Assembly (NCBI RefSeq): GCF_018403285.1
Contig: NZ_BOSJ01000003.1
Span: forward strand, 248,001 to 312,000
Reading direction: 5' to 3'
DNA length: 64,000 nucleotides
Origin: Paenibacillus sp. J45TS6
GTDB taxonomy: Bacteria > Bacillota > Bacilli > Paenibacillales > Paenibacillaceae
Below the pieces are notes generated by a model. It did no database searches. It saw nothing but the letters and a program-made list of their open reading frames with translations, and had not been told where the DNA came from. The position numbers and the translations under genes are program-made. Positions 50,774-59,912 of this stretch are shown here, piece after piece. Numbering within the stretch: the first letter of the stretch is position 1; each line of letters starts with the position of its first letter.

Positions 50774-52285
50774 ATGAAAAAGAATCGAGCTGCCTCGTTT
50801 GTAACCATTGGACTTTTGCTTGGAATTTTTGCTTCGGCTATTGACAACACCATTGTAGCTACAGCTATGGGTACCATTGTAGGTGATTTGGGTAACTACG
50901 ACCAGTTTATTTGGGTTACTGCAGCTTATATGGTGGCGATGATGGCAGGTATGCCGATATACGGTAAACTGTCTGACATGTATGGAAGAAAGCGGTTTTT
51001 TCTATTTGGATTAACTGTGTTTATTATTGGTTCAGCCCTTTGCGGATTATCTCAGACGATGGGACAGCTTATCGCGTTTCGGGTCATCCAAGGGATTGGC
51101 GGCGGAGCACTGATGCCTATCGCATTTACCATAATCTTTGATTTGTTCCCTGTTGAAAAACGTGGAAAAATGACAGGGATGTTAGGTGCCGTGTTTGGAT
51201 TATCAAGTGTGGTAGGTCCGCTATTAGGTGCGTTTTTGACGGATTCCTTAAGTTGGCACTGGATTTTCTATGTAAACCTTCCGATTGGTGCGTTATCGAT
51301 CTTCTTCATAGCTAAATATTATAAAGAAACATTGGAACATCAGAAGCAGAAAATTGACTGGGCAGGGGCATTTACACTTGTTTTGGCAATCGTATGCCTT
51401 ATGTTTGCACTGGAGCTTGGCGGTGGCAAATATGCATGGGATTCTGCTTTAATTATCTCCTTGCTTGTAATCGCAGCTGTATCTTTTATCATCTTCATAT
51501 TTGTTGAGATCAAAGCAGAAGAACCGATTATTCCCTTCTGGATGTTTAAGAAACGTTTGTTTGCCACTTCACAAGCGCTTGCCTTTATCTATGGTGGAAC
51601 ATTTATCATTCTTTCGGTGTTCATTCCGATCTTTGTACAAGCTGTATACGGCGGTTCAGCAACGAACGCTGGGGTTGTACTGATGCCGATGGTCATCGGG
51701 ACAGTAATCGGCAGTATGATCAGCGGGATTACACAGACAAAAATCCGTTTTCGTTCGCTGATGATTTTGTCTGTATTTAGTTTCCTGGCAGGTATGATTT
51801 TACTGTCAACGATGACACCTGAGACTTCAAGAATCATCTTAACGTTATACATGTTTATTGCTGGTTTTGGTGTTGGGTTCTCCTTTTCACTGTTGCCAAC
51901 GGCTTCCATCAACAAACTTTCCCCGCGCTTCCGCGGAACGGCGAACTCGACGAATTCTTTCTTGCGTTCGTTCGGGATGACAGTAGGTCTTACCATCTTT
52001 GGTACGCTGCAGACACATACTTTCACTAGACGTCTAACAGAAGCTTTTGGCGGAGCGAGCAGCGGTTTTGCTGGAGATATGGACACGAGAGAAATCTTCA
52101 CTCCCCAAGGTCGTGCACAAATTCCGCCTGAGGTTCTAAGTAAAATTACGCAAGCGATGTCGGATTCCATCACACATGTATTCCAGATCGCCATTATCCC
52201 GATTGCGATTGCTGTTGTTATCGTGTTCTTCATGGGATCGGAACGTGCACAGTCAAGTGAAGCGGAATTGAAAGAGTCAGTCTAA
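50774..52285 (+). CDS. DHA2-family MFS drug exporter (EmrB/QacA type)
   Basis: 503 aa, ATG at 50774 with GGAGATGAG. About 14 membrane helices. Motifs: FASAIDNTIVATAMGTI (DHA2 motif D1), GKLSDMYGRKRFF (motif A) and FRVIQGIGGGALMP, PLLGAFLTDSLSWHWIFYVNLPIG (motif C region). Proton-driven multidrug export. Downstream of padR, so probably regulated by it. Terminator at 52319. Confidence 0.9.
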   Translation: MKKNRAASFVTIGLLLGIFASAIDNTIVATAMGTIVGDLGNYDQFIWVTAAYMVAMMAGMPIYGKLSDMYGRKRFFLFGLTVFIIGSALCGLSQTMGQLIAFRVIQGIGGGALMPIAFTIIFDLFPVEKRGKMTGMLGAVFGLSSVVGPLLGAFLTDSLSWHWIFYVNLPIGALSIFFIAKYYKETLEHQKQKIDWAGAFTLVLAIVCLMFALELGGGKYAWDSALIISLLVIAAVSFIIFIFVEIKAEEPIIPFWMFKKRLFATSQALAFIYGGTFIILSVFIPIFVQAVYGGSATNAGVVLMPMVIGTVIGSMISGITQTKIRFRSLMILSVFSFLAGMILLSTMTPETSRIILTLYMFIAGFGVGFSFSLLPTASINKLSPRFRGTANSTNSFLRSFGMTVGLTIFGTLQTHTFTRRLTEAFGGASSGFAGDMDTREIFTPQGRAQIPPEVLSKITQAMSDSITHVFQIAIIPIAIAVVIVFFMGSERAQSSEAELKESV

Positions 52286-52318
52286 TTATTAAGGATGTAA
52301 ACTGAATATCTATTAAGA

Positions 52319-52357
52319 CAAAGACCATGAGAAGATACTCCTCTCATGGTCTTTGTT
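52319..52357. terminator. Terminator between MFS and radical SAM genes
   Basis: AAAGACCATGAGA / CTCATGGTCTTT stem and T-rich tail on the plus strand. Confidence 0.85.
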
Positions 52358-52412
52358 TATAAATAATAGAATACTTCTGCGGGTCTAGCTAGAAAACATC
52401 ATCTCTAGCAGA

Positions 52413-53234
52413 TTAGAAAGGAGCAAATCCTTCCTGACTGATCCGGACCTGCTGTTCGGGATAGACTTCACGCATCCGGCGAGCCACCACTTGATATGCT
52501 TCCGGATGATACCAGTCACTATATCTTAGTTCTTCGTATTTATCTCGTATGCCTAGTTGCTGCGTTCGTCTTCCATGGGCTCCATCTCCCATGAAAAAAT
52601 CATCAATGCATACTAAATCTACGACCGGACGAAGGAGTTCGGGAAATGCTTCACTGCTAGGCAGTACGGGTGCGATGGCAACTTGTGTAGGAATTCCAGC
52701 TTCGCGCAGCTTGCGAAGTGTTTGTATACGAGCCTGAATAGGAGGAGCCGATGGAGAGAAATGTTTACGAATATCATCAAGATCGGTTTCTACCGTCATA
52801 CTTACCCGCACCCGATTGCCCAGTTTTTGAAGAAGATCAATATCTCTTTTTACGAGCGGGCTTCGGGTTTGTACCAGCAGAAAATTGGGCTGAACCTCTG
52901 TCATAACTTCAAGCAAAGAACGTGTAATTTCTTCTTTGTATTCGGGAGGTTGATAGGGGTCCGTACTTGAAGACATAAAGATCGTAACCGCACCCTTTTT
53001 CTTTTCTCTGATCAGCTCTTTTGTCAGTAGTGCTGCACTTTCTTTCTTTATGTCTACCCAGGTTCCCCATTCTTTTCCTCGGAATAAAGAAACGGGCATT
53101 TTACGAACGTAACAATAGGAACAGCCAAAAGTACAGCCCGTATATGGGTTAAGGGAATGGGAGTATCCGGCCAGGAAGCCAGTCCCCTTATTTAGTAAAG
53201 TTTTAGGTTGTTTATATTCATAATCTATACTCAT
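52413..53234 (-). CDS. SPL-family radical SAM protein
   Basis: 273 aa, ATG at 53234. The radical SAM cluster motif CTFGCSYCY (Cys34, Cys38, Cys41) is in the typical CxxxCxxC form, preceded by SHSLNPYTG. The remaining TIM-barrel signatures (FMSSSTDPYQPPE, RVSMTVETD, PVLPSSE) place it with the Rv2578c / SPL-like radical SAM group, not classical spore photoproduct lyase, which has a further Cys. Reaction unknown. Monocistronic. Confidence 0.85.
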   Translation of the reverse strand: MSIDYEYKQPKTLLNKGTGFLAGYSHSLNPYTGCTFGCSYCYVRKMPVSLFRGKEWGTWVDIKKESAALLTKELIREKKKGAVTIFMSSSTDPYQPPEYKEEITRSLLEVMTEVQPNFLLVQTRSPLVKRDIDLLQKLGNRVRVSMTVETDLDDIRKHFSPSAPPIQARIQTLRKLREAGIPTQVAIAPVLPSSEAFPELLRPVVDLVCIDDFFMGDGAHGRRTQQLGIRDKYEELRYSDWYHPEAYQVVARRMREVYPEQQVRISQEGFAPF

Positions 53235-53338
53235 AAGTTAAATCCCTTTCAAGAAATGGTATTATCTTTCCTCATTATATTACACCTATAATATCGAATA
53301 ATCGAATATACGGACATACACTGAATGTTCGAGCAGAT

Positions 53339-53384
53339 ACCTAAGGAAGTTAAAAAGTAGAACCTAAGGAAGTTGAAGAGTAGA
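53339..53384. repeat. 23-bp tandem duplication
   Basis: ACCTAAGGAAGTTAAAAAGT plus AGA, then ACCTAAGGAAGTTGAAGAGT plus AGA. Two units in the gap between the radical SAM and ABC genes. Confidence 0.7.
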
Positions 53385-53388
53385 TATC

Positions 53389-53426
53389 AAAAAAAACAGC
53401 GACCCTATTAGTAAGGCTGCTGCTTT
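53389..53426 (-). terminator. Terminator of the ABC transporter genes
   Basis: Minus strand AGCAGCAGCC / GGGTCGCTGTT imperfect stem followed by T8. Confidence 0.55.
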
Positions 53427-53433
53427 TCATCAT

Positions 53434-54135
53434 TTAATGCTGGAATACAGGCTGTTCCGTGAGCACGCCATCTTCCATATATACGACCCGATCACAGAGA
53501 TCGAGCATCCGGGTATCATGTGTAACCATGATTGCCGCTTTGTTTCTTTCTTTTACTTCTTGTGAGAGCATTTCCACGACGGCCCGGCCCCGTTCAGAAT
53601 CAAGACTAGCTGTTGGCTCATCGGCCAGCAGAATTTCTGGATCATTCATCCAGGCTCTAGCGATCGCAACACGCTGACGTTCACCGCCCGAGAGATTTTC
53701 CGGATAGGCATGGGCGCGGTGACTTAGCCCAAGTCTACTTAACATCTCATCGGCTTTCTGGTTTGCTTGTTTTCCTTTCTTACCAGACAGTTCAGCGATT
53801 AAAAGGAGCTGATCCTTTACCGTCAGATAAGGGATGAGATTGGCCGATTGAAATACAAATCCGATTTTATCAAGACGTATTTCATTCATTTGCTTCTCTG
53901 AGAATTGACTCAGGTCTTGTCCGCCAATGACAATACGTCCGCTGGAAGGCGCAAGCAGTGCGCCAGCAACGGAGAGAAAGGTGCTTTTCCCGGAACCGGA
54001 TGGACCGACTAGGGCAACAAATTCACCGGCCTTTACATTCAAGGTTACATTCTTCAGTACTTTAATAGAAGAGTCGCCGTCACCAAATGTTTTTGTAATA
54101 TTTTCTAGTTGTAATTTAAGATTTTCTGTGTTCAT
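53434..54135 (-). CDS. MacB/LolD-type ABC transporter ATPase
   Basis: 233 aa, ATG at 54133-54135 joined to the permease stop (TAATG). Walker A GPSGSGKST, Q-loop FVFQSANLIP, signature LSGGERQRVAIARA, Walker B ILLADEPTASLD and the H-loop MVTHD are all present. The MacB/LolD group powers export or extraction of peptides and lipids by mechanical transmission. Partner of the FtsX-type permease; likely linked to the neighbouring two-component system. Confidence 0.9.
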   Translation of the reverse strand: MNTENLKLQLENITKTFGDGDSSIKVLKNVTLNVKAGEFVALVGPSGSGKSTFLSVAGALLAPSSGRIVIGGQDLSQFSEKQMNEIRLDKIGFVFQSANLIPYLTVKDQLLLIAELSGKKGKQANQKADEMLSRLGLSHRAHAYPENLSGGERQRVAIARAWMNDPEILLADEPTASLDSERGRAVVEMLSQEVKERNKAAIMVTHDTRMLDLCDRVVYMEDGVLTEQPVFQH

Positions 54136-55250
54136 TAAGCAGCCCTCCCTATAGCTTCGATCGCATCAATTTTAGCAACTCGGTACACGGACAGTAGAGA
54201 ACCAAGGATAGATACTACGATAAACAGAATCGAACATAGAGCAACTAGTGATGGACTCAGGTCAAATGGCATACTTGCAGGAAGTATAGCTGCGACACCA
54301 TAAGTTAGCAGGATGCTCAAGGCGAGACTGACAATCGTTATGATTAAAATTTGGGACATCACATTACGCACCAGGTAACTGTTTTTTGCGCCAATGGCTT
54401 TGAGTACACCGAATTGATTCATCTTTTGAATGGTAATCACGTAGAAGAATACCGCCAGAACAAAGGCAGCAATGACAAATAAGAAGGCAATCATCATGAG
54501 AAGCGAGCCGCTTTCTTCTTTATACCCAGGAATTCCAGCTAACGTGTCATCCTTGGCTATGACTTCAATGTCACTGATCTGACTGACTTCGTCAGCAATG
54601 GCATCTGTTGTTTTTAAAGCGATCGCGTTAAAATGGAAAATTTCACTATCCGGATCCGCATCATGAAGTGCAAACCATCCTGCCATATTCATGTGAAGAA
54701 CCGGAGTATGGCTGTAGGATTGTCCTTCCGTAAAACCAATAATGGTGAACGACTTGCCTGAGGATTGATCCTGGATTCGGTCGCCAACCGCAAATCCTTC
54801 CTCCTTCAGAGAAATATCAGCGACCACTTCGTCCGCCGTTTTATTGTCGATCATTGAACCCTCTACAACGGTTGGAGCGATAAAGCTGTCCTTATCAATG
54901 GCAAAGAAGGAAGCATCAATTTTGGTGCTTGTCCCTTCTTTGGTTAATGTACTCATCTGCAGACCGAGAGGTGTAGCCCCTTCATCCCCAGTAATGGATC
55001 TTACTTGGTCCAATGTTTCACTCGATAACAAAGAACGATTCAGTTTGAGTTCGGATTCATTCTGCATAACAATGTAATCTGCGTCCATATTTTGCAGCGA
55101 CGATACGTTGTCATTACTGAGACCCTTGGCAAGACCCGTAACGAACAAGACGAGCCATGCAATGAGAACCATAATGAGACCGATCAGCAGATAGCGTAAT
55201 TTGGCGTGTTTCATTTCTCGTAAAGCTAAAAACATACGTTTCAACCCCAT
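54135..55250 (-). CDS. FtsX/MacB-type ABC permease
   Basis: 371 aa, ATG near 55250 (a second Met follows at residue 6). One N-terminal membrane helix (YLLIGLIMVLIAWLVLFVTG), a 200-residue extracytoplasmic MacB periplasmic-core domain, then three helices at about 255-365 with the FtsX pattern (IQKMNQFGVLKAIGAKNSYLVRNVM). Works with the ATPase next to it, possibly exporting antimicrobial peptides. Confidence 0.88.
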   Translation of the reverse strand: MGLKRMFLALREMKHAKLRYLLIGLIMVLIAWLVLFVTGLAKGLSNDNVSSLQNMDADYIVMQNESELKLNRSLLSSETLDQVRSITGDEGATPLGLQMSTLTKEGTSTKIDASFFAIDKDSFIAPTVVEGSMIDNKTADEVVADISLKEEGFAVGDRIQDQSSGKSFTIIGFTEGQSYSHTPVLHMNMAGWFALHDADPDSEIFHFNAIALKTTDAIADEVSQISDIEVIAKDDTLAGIPGYKEESGSLLMMIAFLFVIAAFVLAVFFYVITIQKMNQFGVLKAIGAKNSYLVRNVMSQILIITIVSLALSILLTYGVAAILPASMPFDLSPSLVALCSILFIVVSILGSLLSVYRVAKIDAIEAIGRAA

Positions 55251-55349
55251 TCCTTAAGCTTTTCTATATTTTTAATTTCTCACCCACTGCTTAAGTATCA
55301 GGTTGAAATATGAACGGAGGATGAACAGCATATTACAAATGGAACATAT

Positions 55350-55383
55350 AAAAAAACCTCCCCAGGTTTTCACTCAGGGGAGG
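55350..55383 (-). terminator. Terminator directly after the histidine kinase
   Basis: Minus strand CCTCCCC / GGGGAGG with T7; the upstream arm uses the last codons of the kinase. It separates the two-component genes from the ABC genes. Confidence 0.8.
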
Positions 55384-56758
55384 AGATCGGGATCCATATT
55401 TGAATGCATGTACCTTTTCCTAGTTCACTATGAACCGTAATCTGTCCATCGTGCATATCAATAATTCGTTTTACGATCGCGAGTCCAAGACCACTGCTGC
55501 CTTCGCTGCGATTTCGAACTTTATCGGTTTTATAGAATCGATTGAAGATATAAGGGAGGTCTTCTTCCTTGATCCCTATGCCGGTGTCTTCAATTTCGAT
55601 CAAATGATGGTTATCTTTCTCTTCAAGCCGAATTCGAATGGTTCCTCCGGGATCAGTGAACTTAATACTGTTCGTAATTAGATTAACCCATACTTGATGC
55701 ATCCATTTTGGATCCGCATAGATCGGTGCGGAAGAGAGCTGTAGATCTAAAGTAATTTCTTTTTCCCGCCAGTTCCATTCCAGCATATACACAACCTGTT
55801 TAATCTGATCTTTGGCAGAATAAAGCTGCTTATCAATGATGGATTCCTCTTTATCCAGTGAGGCTAGAGTGAGCAGTTGTTTACTTAATTGAGATAGTCT
55901 TCGGCTCTCGTCAGAAATAACATCAAGGTAATGCAAGCGTTCCTCTTCTGTTAACTGATTTGATTTCAAGCGCTCAGAGAATCCTTGGATTGAAGTAAGA
56001 GGGGATTGGATTTCATGAGAAACGTTCGAGACAAACTCTTGGCGCATCGATTCGAGTTGTTCTAAGCTTTTTGCCATCTGTGAGAAATGATTAGCCAGCA
56101 TACCGATCTCATCTCGTCTTCGAGCATGTAACTTAATATGATAATTGCCTTTGGCAATTTGTTTGGTTGCTTCCGTTAAGCGAGTGACGGGCTTCACAAT
56201 ATATCTCGTGCTAATGAAGACAAGTATAATACTGATTAGTGTTGTCAGAACGAGAAGTAAGGCAAAGAAAATACGAAGTTCTCCGAACTGCAGCTCTACA
56301 TTAGGGCGAACAAAAAGAGCGTGCGTCTTCCCGTTAACAGTAATAGGCATCCCAATCGAGTTGCTGAGTGAATTGTCAAAGAAACCAGTGATAAATAATT
56401 TTGCAGGAAAGTCGGCAATGCCGTGATATACTTGTCCGCCGAGCACCTGGCGAATAACGTCTGCATCTAAATTTTTCTTACGAAAATCTCCGCCATAAAA
56501 AGTTCCTTGATCCGGTGAGTCGGCTAGATAGATTTGATACCCTAAATCTCCGATGCTGTTAAGATAAGCAGGTAAGTTCACTTCCGGGTTCTCTTTATAG
56601 AACTGAATGATATCGTTTGTCATGACTGTCATCTTTTTATCGTTATAAGGCTTCAAATTATACTGGTAGTACGTATTAGAGATGACAAAAGCCAGCAGGC
56701 TGCTGAGCAGCATGACCAAGGCAGTCGTAAGTACAATACGAAGATACAGTGTTTTCAC
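55370..56758 (-). CDS. Sensor histidine kinase
   Basis: 462 aa, start overlapping the regulator stop by 4 bases. Two membrane helices (residues about 8-28 and 165-188) enclose a 135-residue extracytoplasmic sensor. Then HAMP (RYIVKPVTRLTEATKQIAKGNYHI), HisKA with FVSNVSHEIQSPLTSIQGF (phospho-His), N box LITNSIKFTD, and G boxes DTGIGIKEED and GSSGLGLAI. Phosphorylates the adjacent OmpR-type regulator. Signal unknown; the ABC neighbour suggests envelope stress or peptides. Confidence 0.92.
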   Translation of the reverse strand: MKTLYLRIVLTTALVMLLSSLLAFVISNTYYQYNLKPYNDKKMTVMTNDIIQFYKENPEVNLPAYLNSIGDLGYQIYLADSPDQGTFYGGDFRKKNLDADVIRQVLGGQVYHGIADFPAKLFITGFFDNSLSNSIGMPITVNGKTHALFVRPNVELQFGELRIFFALLLVLTTLISIILVFISTRYIVKPVTRLTEATKQIAKGNYHIKLHARRRDEIGMLANHFSQMAKSLEQLESMRQEFVSNVSHEIQSPLTSIQGFSERLKSNQLTEEERLHYLDVISDESRRLSQLSKQLLTLASLDKEESIIDKQLYSAKDQIKQVVYMLEWNWREKEITLDLQLSSAPIYADPKWMHQVWVNLITNSIKFTDPGGTIRIRLEEKDNHHLIEIEDTGIGIKEEDLPYIFNRFYKTDKVRNRSEGSSGLGLAIVKRIIDMHDGQITVHSELGKGTCIQIWIPISSPE

Positions 56759-57432
56759 CTTGAGCAGACCTCCAGTTTATACCCAATACCGCGAATTGTT
56801 TTTATAACAAAATCATCGCTTCGATGTTGGAATCGCTCTCTAAGACGTTTAATATGTACATCAACTGTACGATCATCTCCCCTGAAGTCGGCTCCCCATA
56901 CGAGATGAATTAATTCTTCTCTGGAATAGATTCGGTCTGGGTAGCTGGCGAGCTGGGATAATAACTCGAATTCTTTCATCGGAAGCATTAATAACTGATC
57001 ATCACAGTACACTTCATAGCTGTCTCGATCAATGATCGTTCTTCCGAGTGTAATCTTTTGAGAATTAACCATTCGGTAACGTCGTAACAGTGCTTTGATA
57101 CGAAAAATAAGTTCTTTTGGCTCAAAAGGTTTGGTTACATAATCATCTGTTCCTAGCGCATATCCTTTTTCCTTATCAATGAGTTGATCTTTCGCAGTCA
57201 GCAAAATGACAGGGATATCATAATACTTGCGAATTTCCTCAACCAGCTCATACCCATCTTTGCCAGGCATCATAATGTCAACGACGGCGAGATGAATTTG
57301 TTCCGTAGATAGAAGCGAGGAAGCCATCGTTCCATCAGCCGCTTCGTATACGGTATATCCTTCTGCAGATAGATAAAAATGGACCAGTTCCCGGATATGT
57401 ACGTCATCATCAGCAACTAAAATGTGGATCAT
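56755..57432 (-). CDS. OmpR-family response regulator
   Basis: 225 aa, ATG at 57432 with GAAAGG upstream. Receiver domain with acidic ADDD near residue 8, phospho-Asp in VVDIMMPGKDG (near 52), LLTAKD and YVTKPFEPKEL (Lys). C-terminal winged helix (RTVDVHIKRLRERF, IRGIGYKLE). Translationally coupled to its kinase. Confidence 0.93.
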   Translation of the reverse strand: MIHILVADDDVHIRELVHFYLSAEGYTVYEAADGTMASSLLSTEQIHLAVVDIMMPGKDGYELVEEIRKYYDIPVILLTAKDQLIDKEKGYALGTDDYVTKPFEPKELIFRIKALLRRYRMVNSQKITLGRTIIDRDSYEVYCDDQLLMLPMKEFELLSQLASYPDRIYSREELIHLVWGADFRGDDRTVDVHIKRLRERFQHRSDDFVIKTIRGIGYKLEVCSR

Positions 57433-57602
57433 AAGAGTTCATACCTTTCTTTATTGTTAAAACTTTGAAATAGAAGGATATAACGTACAAATATAAGGTT
57501 AATGTACAGTAAACCAAGCTATTCAAGAAATTATCTTATACCCCGAACCGAAGAAAGGCAAATAAACACATCATAATAGTGAATAAAGAAAGGATGAAGA
57601 AC

Positions 57603-58460
57603 ATGATTAAACAACCCACCGTTACACTTCCAGATGGAACGCAGCTTCCGGCGATTGGGCAAGGAACATGGCGTATTGGAGATGACCCAAGCAAAAGAAT
57701 GGAGGAAATAGCAGCACTCCGGCTGGGTGTAGAACTCGGGATGAAAGTGATTGACACTGCCGAGATGTATGGGGAAGGTTTATCAGAGGAACTGGTAGGT
57801 GAAGCGATTCACGGGATCAGAGATGAAGTTTTTCTGGTATCTAAAGTATACCCTCATAATGCAGGGAAAAACCGAATCATTACAAGCTGCGAACAAAGCC
57901 TTAGAAGACTAAAAACAGATCACCTGGATCTTTATTTATTACACTGGAGAGGCGACATTCCGCTCGCAGAAACCATCCAAGGAATGCAGCGACTCGTCGA
58001 GGAAGGAAAGATTGACCGCTGGGGTGTATCGAACCTGGATAAGGACGATATGGAAGAATTAATACAGCTGGATAAAGGAAATCGATGCATGGTAAATCAG
58101 GTGCTGTATCACTTGGGATCGAGAGGAATTGAAGTCGATTTGTTACCGTGGCAAGAAAAACATCAGATGCCAATCATGGCTTATTCACCTTTAGCTCAAG
58201 GAGGAAGTCTTAGAAAAGAGTTAGTGCAGCACGAGACGGTGATAAAAGTAGCCGAAAAACAAGGCATTAGTCCATATCAATTACTATTAGCCTGGACACT
58301 CCGTTCAGGTAATGTCCTTTCGCTGCCTAAATCTTCGAGTGAAAAGCATGTTAAGGAAAATGCATTCGTATATGAAGTAATGTTGTCAGCGGAAGATCTT
58401 AAACAACTGGATGAGGCTTTTCCCGCACCTATGAATAAGGTTCCACTTGATATCGTATAA
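57603..58460 (+). CDS. Aldo/keto reductase
   Basis: 285 aa from the ATG at 57603 (AAAGGA 8 bases upstream); an in-frame GTG at 57579 has no ribosome site. TIM-barrel reductase with the catalytic tetrad: VIDTAEMYGEG (Asp, Tyr), VSKVYP (Lys) and LYLLHW (His). NADPH-site motif LPKSSSEKHVKENA near the end. It reduces carbonyl groups; the closest subgroup is YdbC/YeaE-like. Stands upstream of nupC but with a 119-base structured gap. Confidence 0.9.
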   Translation: MIKQPTVTLPDGTQLPAIGQGTWRIGDDPSKRMEEIAALRLGVELGMKVIDTAEMYGEGLSEELVGEAIHGIRDEVFLVSKVYPHNAGKNRIITSCEQSLRRLKTDHLDLYLLHWRGDIPLAETIQGMQRLVEEGKIDRWGVSNLDKDDMEELIQLDKGNRCMVNQVLYHLGSRGIEVDLLPWQEKHQMPIMAYSPLAQGGSLRKELVQHETVIKVAEKQGISPYQLLLAWTLRSGNVLSLPKSSSEKHVKENAFVYEVMLSAEDLKQLDEAFPAPMNKVPLDIV

Positions 58461-58473
58461 AAAATAGAATAAA

Positions 58474-58573
58474 CAAGCCCCGATTAGATCACCATACACT
58501 ATGTAATCGTGAAATGGTTTTACATTAGACACCATTATCAAATGGTGATAACACTTGGATCAAAAGGGGCTTG
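58474..58573 (+). promoter_or_regulatory. Potentially structured nupC leader that masks the ribosome site
   Basis: CAAGCCCC (58474-58481) can pair fully with GGGGCTTG (58566-58573), which overlaps the nupC ribosome site AAAAGGGG (58562-58569). Between them are GATTA/TAATC (58482-58508) and CACCATT/AATGGTG (58530-58547), giving a three-way-junction shape. An alternative 8-bp pairing ATCACCAT (58488-58495) / ATGGTGAT (58542-58549) excludes both inner stems. Confidence 0.45.
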
Positions 58574-58579
58574 ATATTC

Positions 58580-59761
58580 ATGTCAGTTTTCATTGGTATT
58601 GTAGGAATACTCTTGTTGCTTGGTGTATGTTATTTACTGAGCAATGATAAAAAGAATATCAATTTCAGGGCCATTATTGTCCTGATTTTAGTTCAATTGG
58701 CAGTAACCATAGTCATGTTCAAAACGACATTTGGTAATATGATTGTAGAAGCAATTTCTAATGGAGTTTCCCACGTACTTACCTATGGACATGAAGGAAT
58801 TAGTTTTATTCTGGGTGATCTGGTTCCGGCAGATGGCAGCATCTTTTTCTTTAATGTTCTTTTGCTGATTATTTTCACGTCCACGCTGCTTTCCATTCTT
58901 ACCTATCTTCGAATATTGCCAATGGCAATCAAGTACATAGGTGGTGCTTTGGCTAAAATTACTGGATTATCGAAAGTGCTCACTTTTAACAGTGTGAATA
59001 GTATTTTCTTTGGCCAGTCAGAGGCATTTCTTGCAATTAAATCCCATCTCGATAAGATGAATCGGAATAAGTTGTTTGTTGTATCGACTGTTGCGATGGC
59101 AAGTGTCTCTGCCTCGATCATGGGGTCTTATATGACGATGATTCCTCCACAGTATGTGCTTGTCGCGATGCTGCTTAATGCACTATCGGGACTCATTATT
59201 ACGACCTTCATGGCACCAACGAAGGAAGCAGAAGAAGAAGTAATAAATATTAAAGATGCCTCAAATTCTAAATCTTTATTTGAAGCAATATCAGCCGGAG
59301 CGCTCGATGGAGGAAGGATAGCACTGATCGTAGCGGCTATGTTGGTTGCATATGTAGGTCTTATCGCACTCGTTGACGGCTTATTAGTAGCTGTGATCGG
59401 ACTTTCGTTCACCCAGCTTTTAGGCTATATATTTAGCCCGATCGCTTTTATTATGGGGGTTCCATCGAATGAAATAACAACGGCAGGTGCGATTATGGGG
59501 ACGAAGCTCGCAACGAACGAATTTGTAGCCATGTTGGAGTTTCAACCTTTGATTCCGGGGCTATCCGCAAAAACGGTAGCGATCGTGTCTTCGTTCCTCG
59601 TTTCGTTTGCTAACTTTAGTTCTATTGGGATCATCTCGGGTTCCATCCAGGCGCTAAATGGGGAAAAAGCAAAGATAGTCGCTACTTTTGGACTTAAAAT
59701 GCTGCTCGCAGCTACCTTTGTTTCGATCCTGACGGCTACGATTGTTGGATTGTTCGTTTAA
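58580..59761 (+). CDS. nupC: NupC-type concentrative nucleoside transporter
   Basis: 393 aa from the ATG at 58580; a TTG three codons upstream is inside the leader stem. About ten membrane helices with the CNT family blocks: FNSVNSIFFGQSEAFLAIKSHL (nucleoside-binding Gln/Ser/Glu), ASVSASIMGSYMTMIPPQYVL, and FMGVPSNEITTAGAIMGTKLATNEFVAM, then SFANFSSIGIISGSIQAL. H+- or Na+-coupled nucleoside import. Likely subject to the leader structure upstream. Confidence 0.92.
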   Translation: MSVFIGIVGILLLLGVCYLLSNDKKNINFRAIIVLILVQLAVTIVMFKTTFGNMIVEAISNGVSHVLTYGHEGISFILGDLVPADGSIFFFNVLLLIIFTSTLLSILTYLRILPMAIKYIGGALAKITGLSKVLTFNSVNSIFFGQSEAFLAIKSHLDKMNRNKLFVVSTVAMASVSASIMGSYMTMIPPQYVLVAMLLNALSGLIITTFMAPTKEAEEEVINIKDASNSKSLFEAISAGALDGGRIALIVAAMLVAYVGLIALVDGLLVAVIGLSFTQLLGYIFSPIAFIMGVPSNEITTAGAIMGTKLATNEFVAMLEFQPLIPGLSAKTVAIVSSFLVSFANFSSIGIISGSIQALNGEKAKIVATFGLKMLLAATFVSILTATIVGLFV

Positions 59762-59793
59762 AAAAAATCAGGACAATTAAAGAATACCTTAAT

Positions 59794-59826
59794 GACGGAG
59801 ACAGCAGTCTTCGTCTTTTTATTTTT
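59794..59826 (+). terminator. Terminator after nupC
   Basis: GACGGAGAC / GTCTTCGTC stem, AGCA loop and T-rich tail. Confidence 0.8.
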
Positions 59827-59912
59827 GCTAAGCAAAGAAGAAAGTGGATGGCATAGAAGCTCTAGTAATGAAACTGTTACCGTCATCGTAAGTATAATGA
59901 TGAGGTGATAAC

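Noticed and set aside
58474-58573. Purine riboswitch before nupC
   Set aside because: The shape is three-way-junction-like, but the conserved purine aptamer core and loop sequences are absent.
59761-59912. PerR box before the catalase
   Set aside because: No TTATAAT-type dyad is present in the upstream region.
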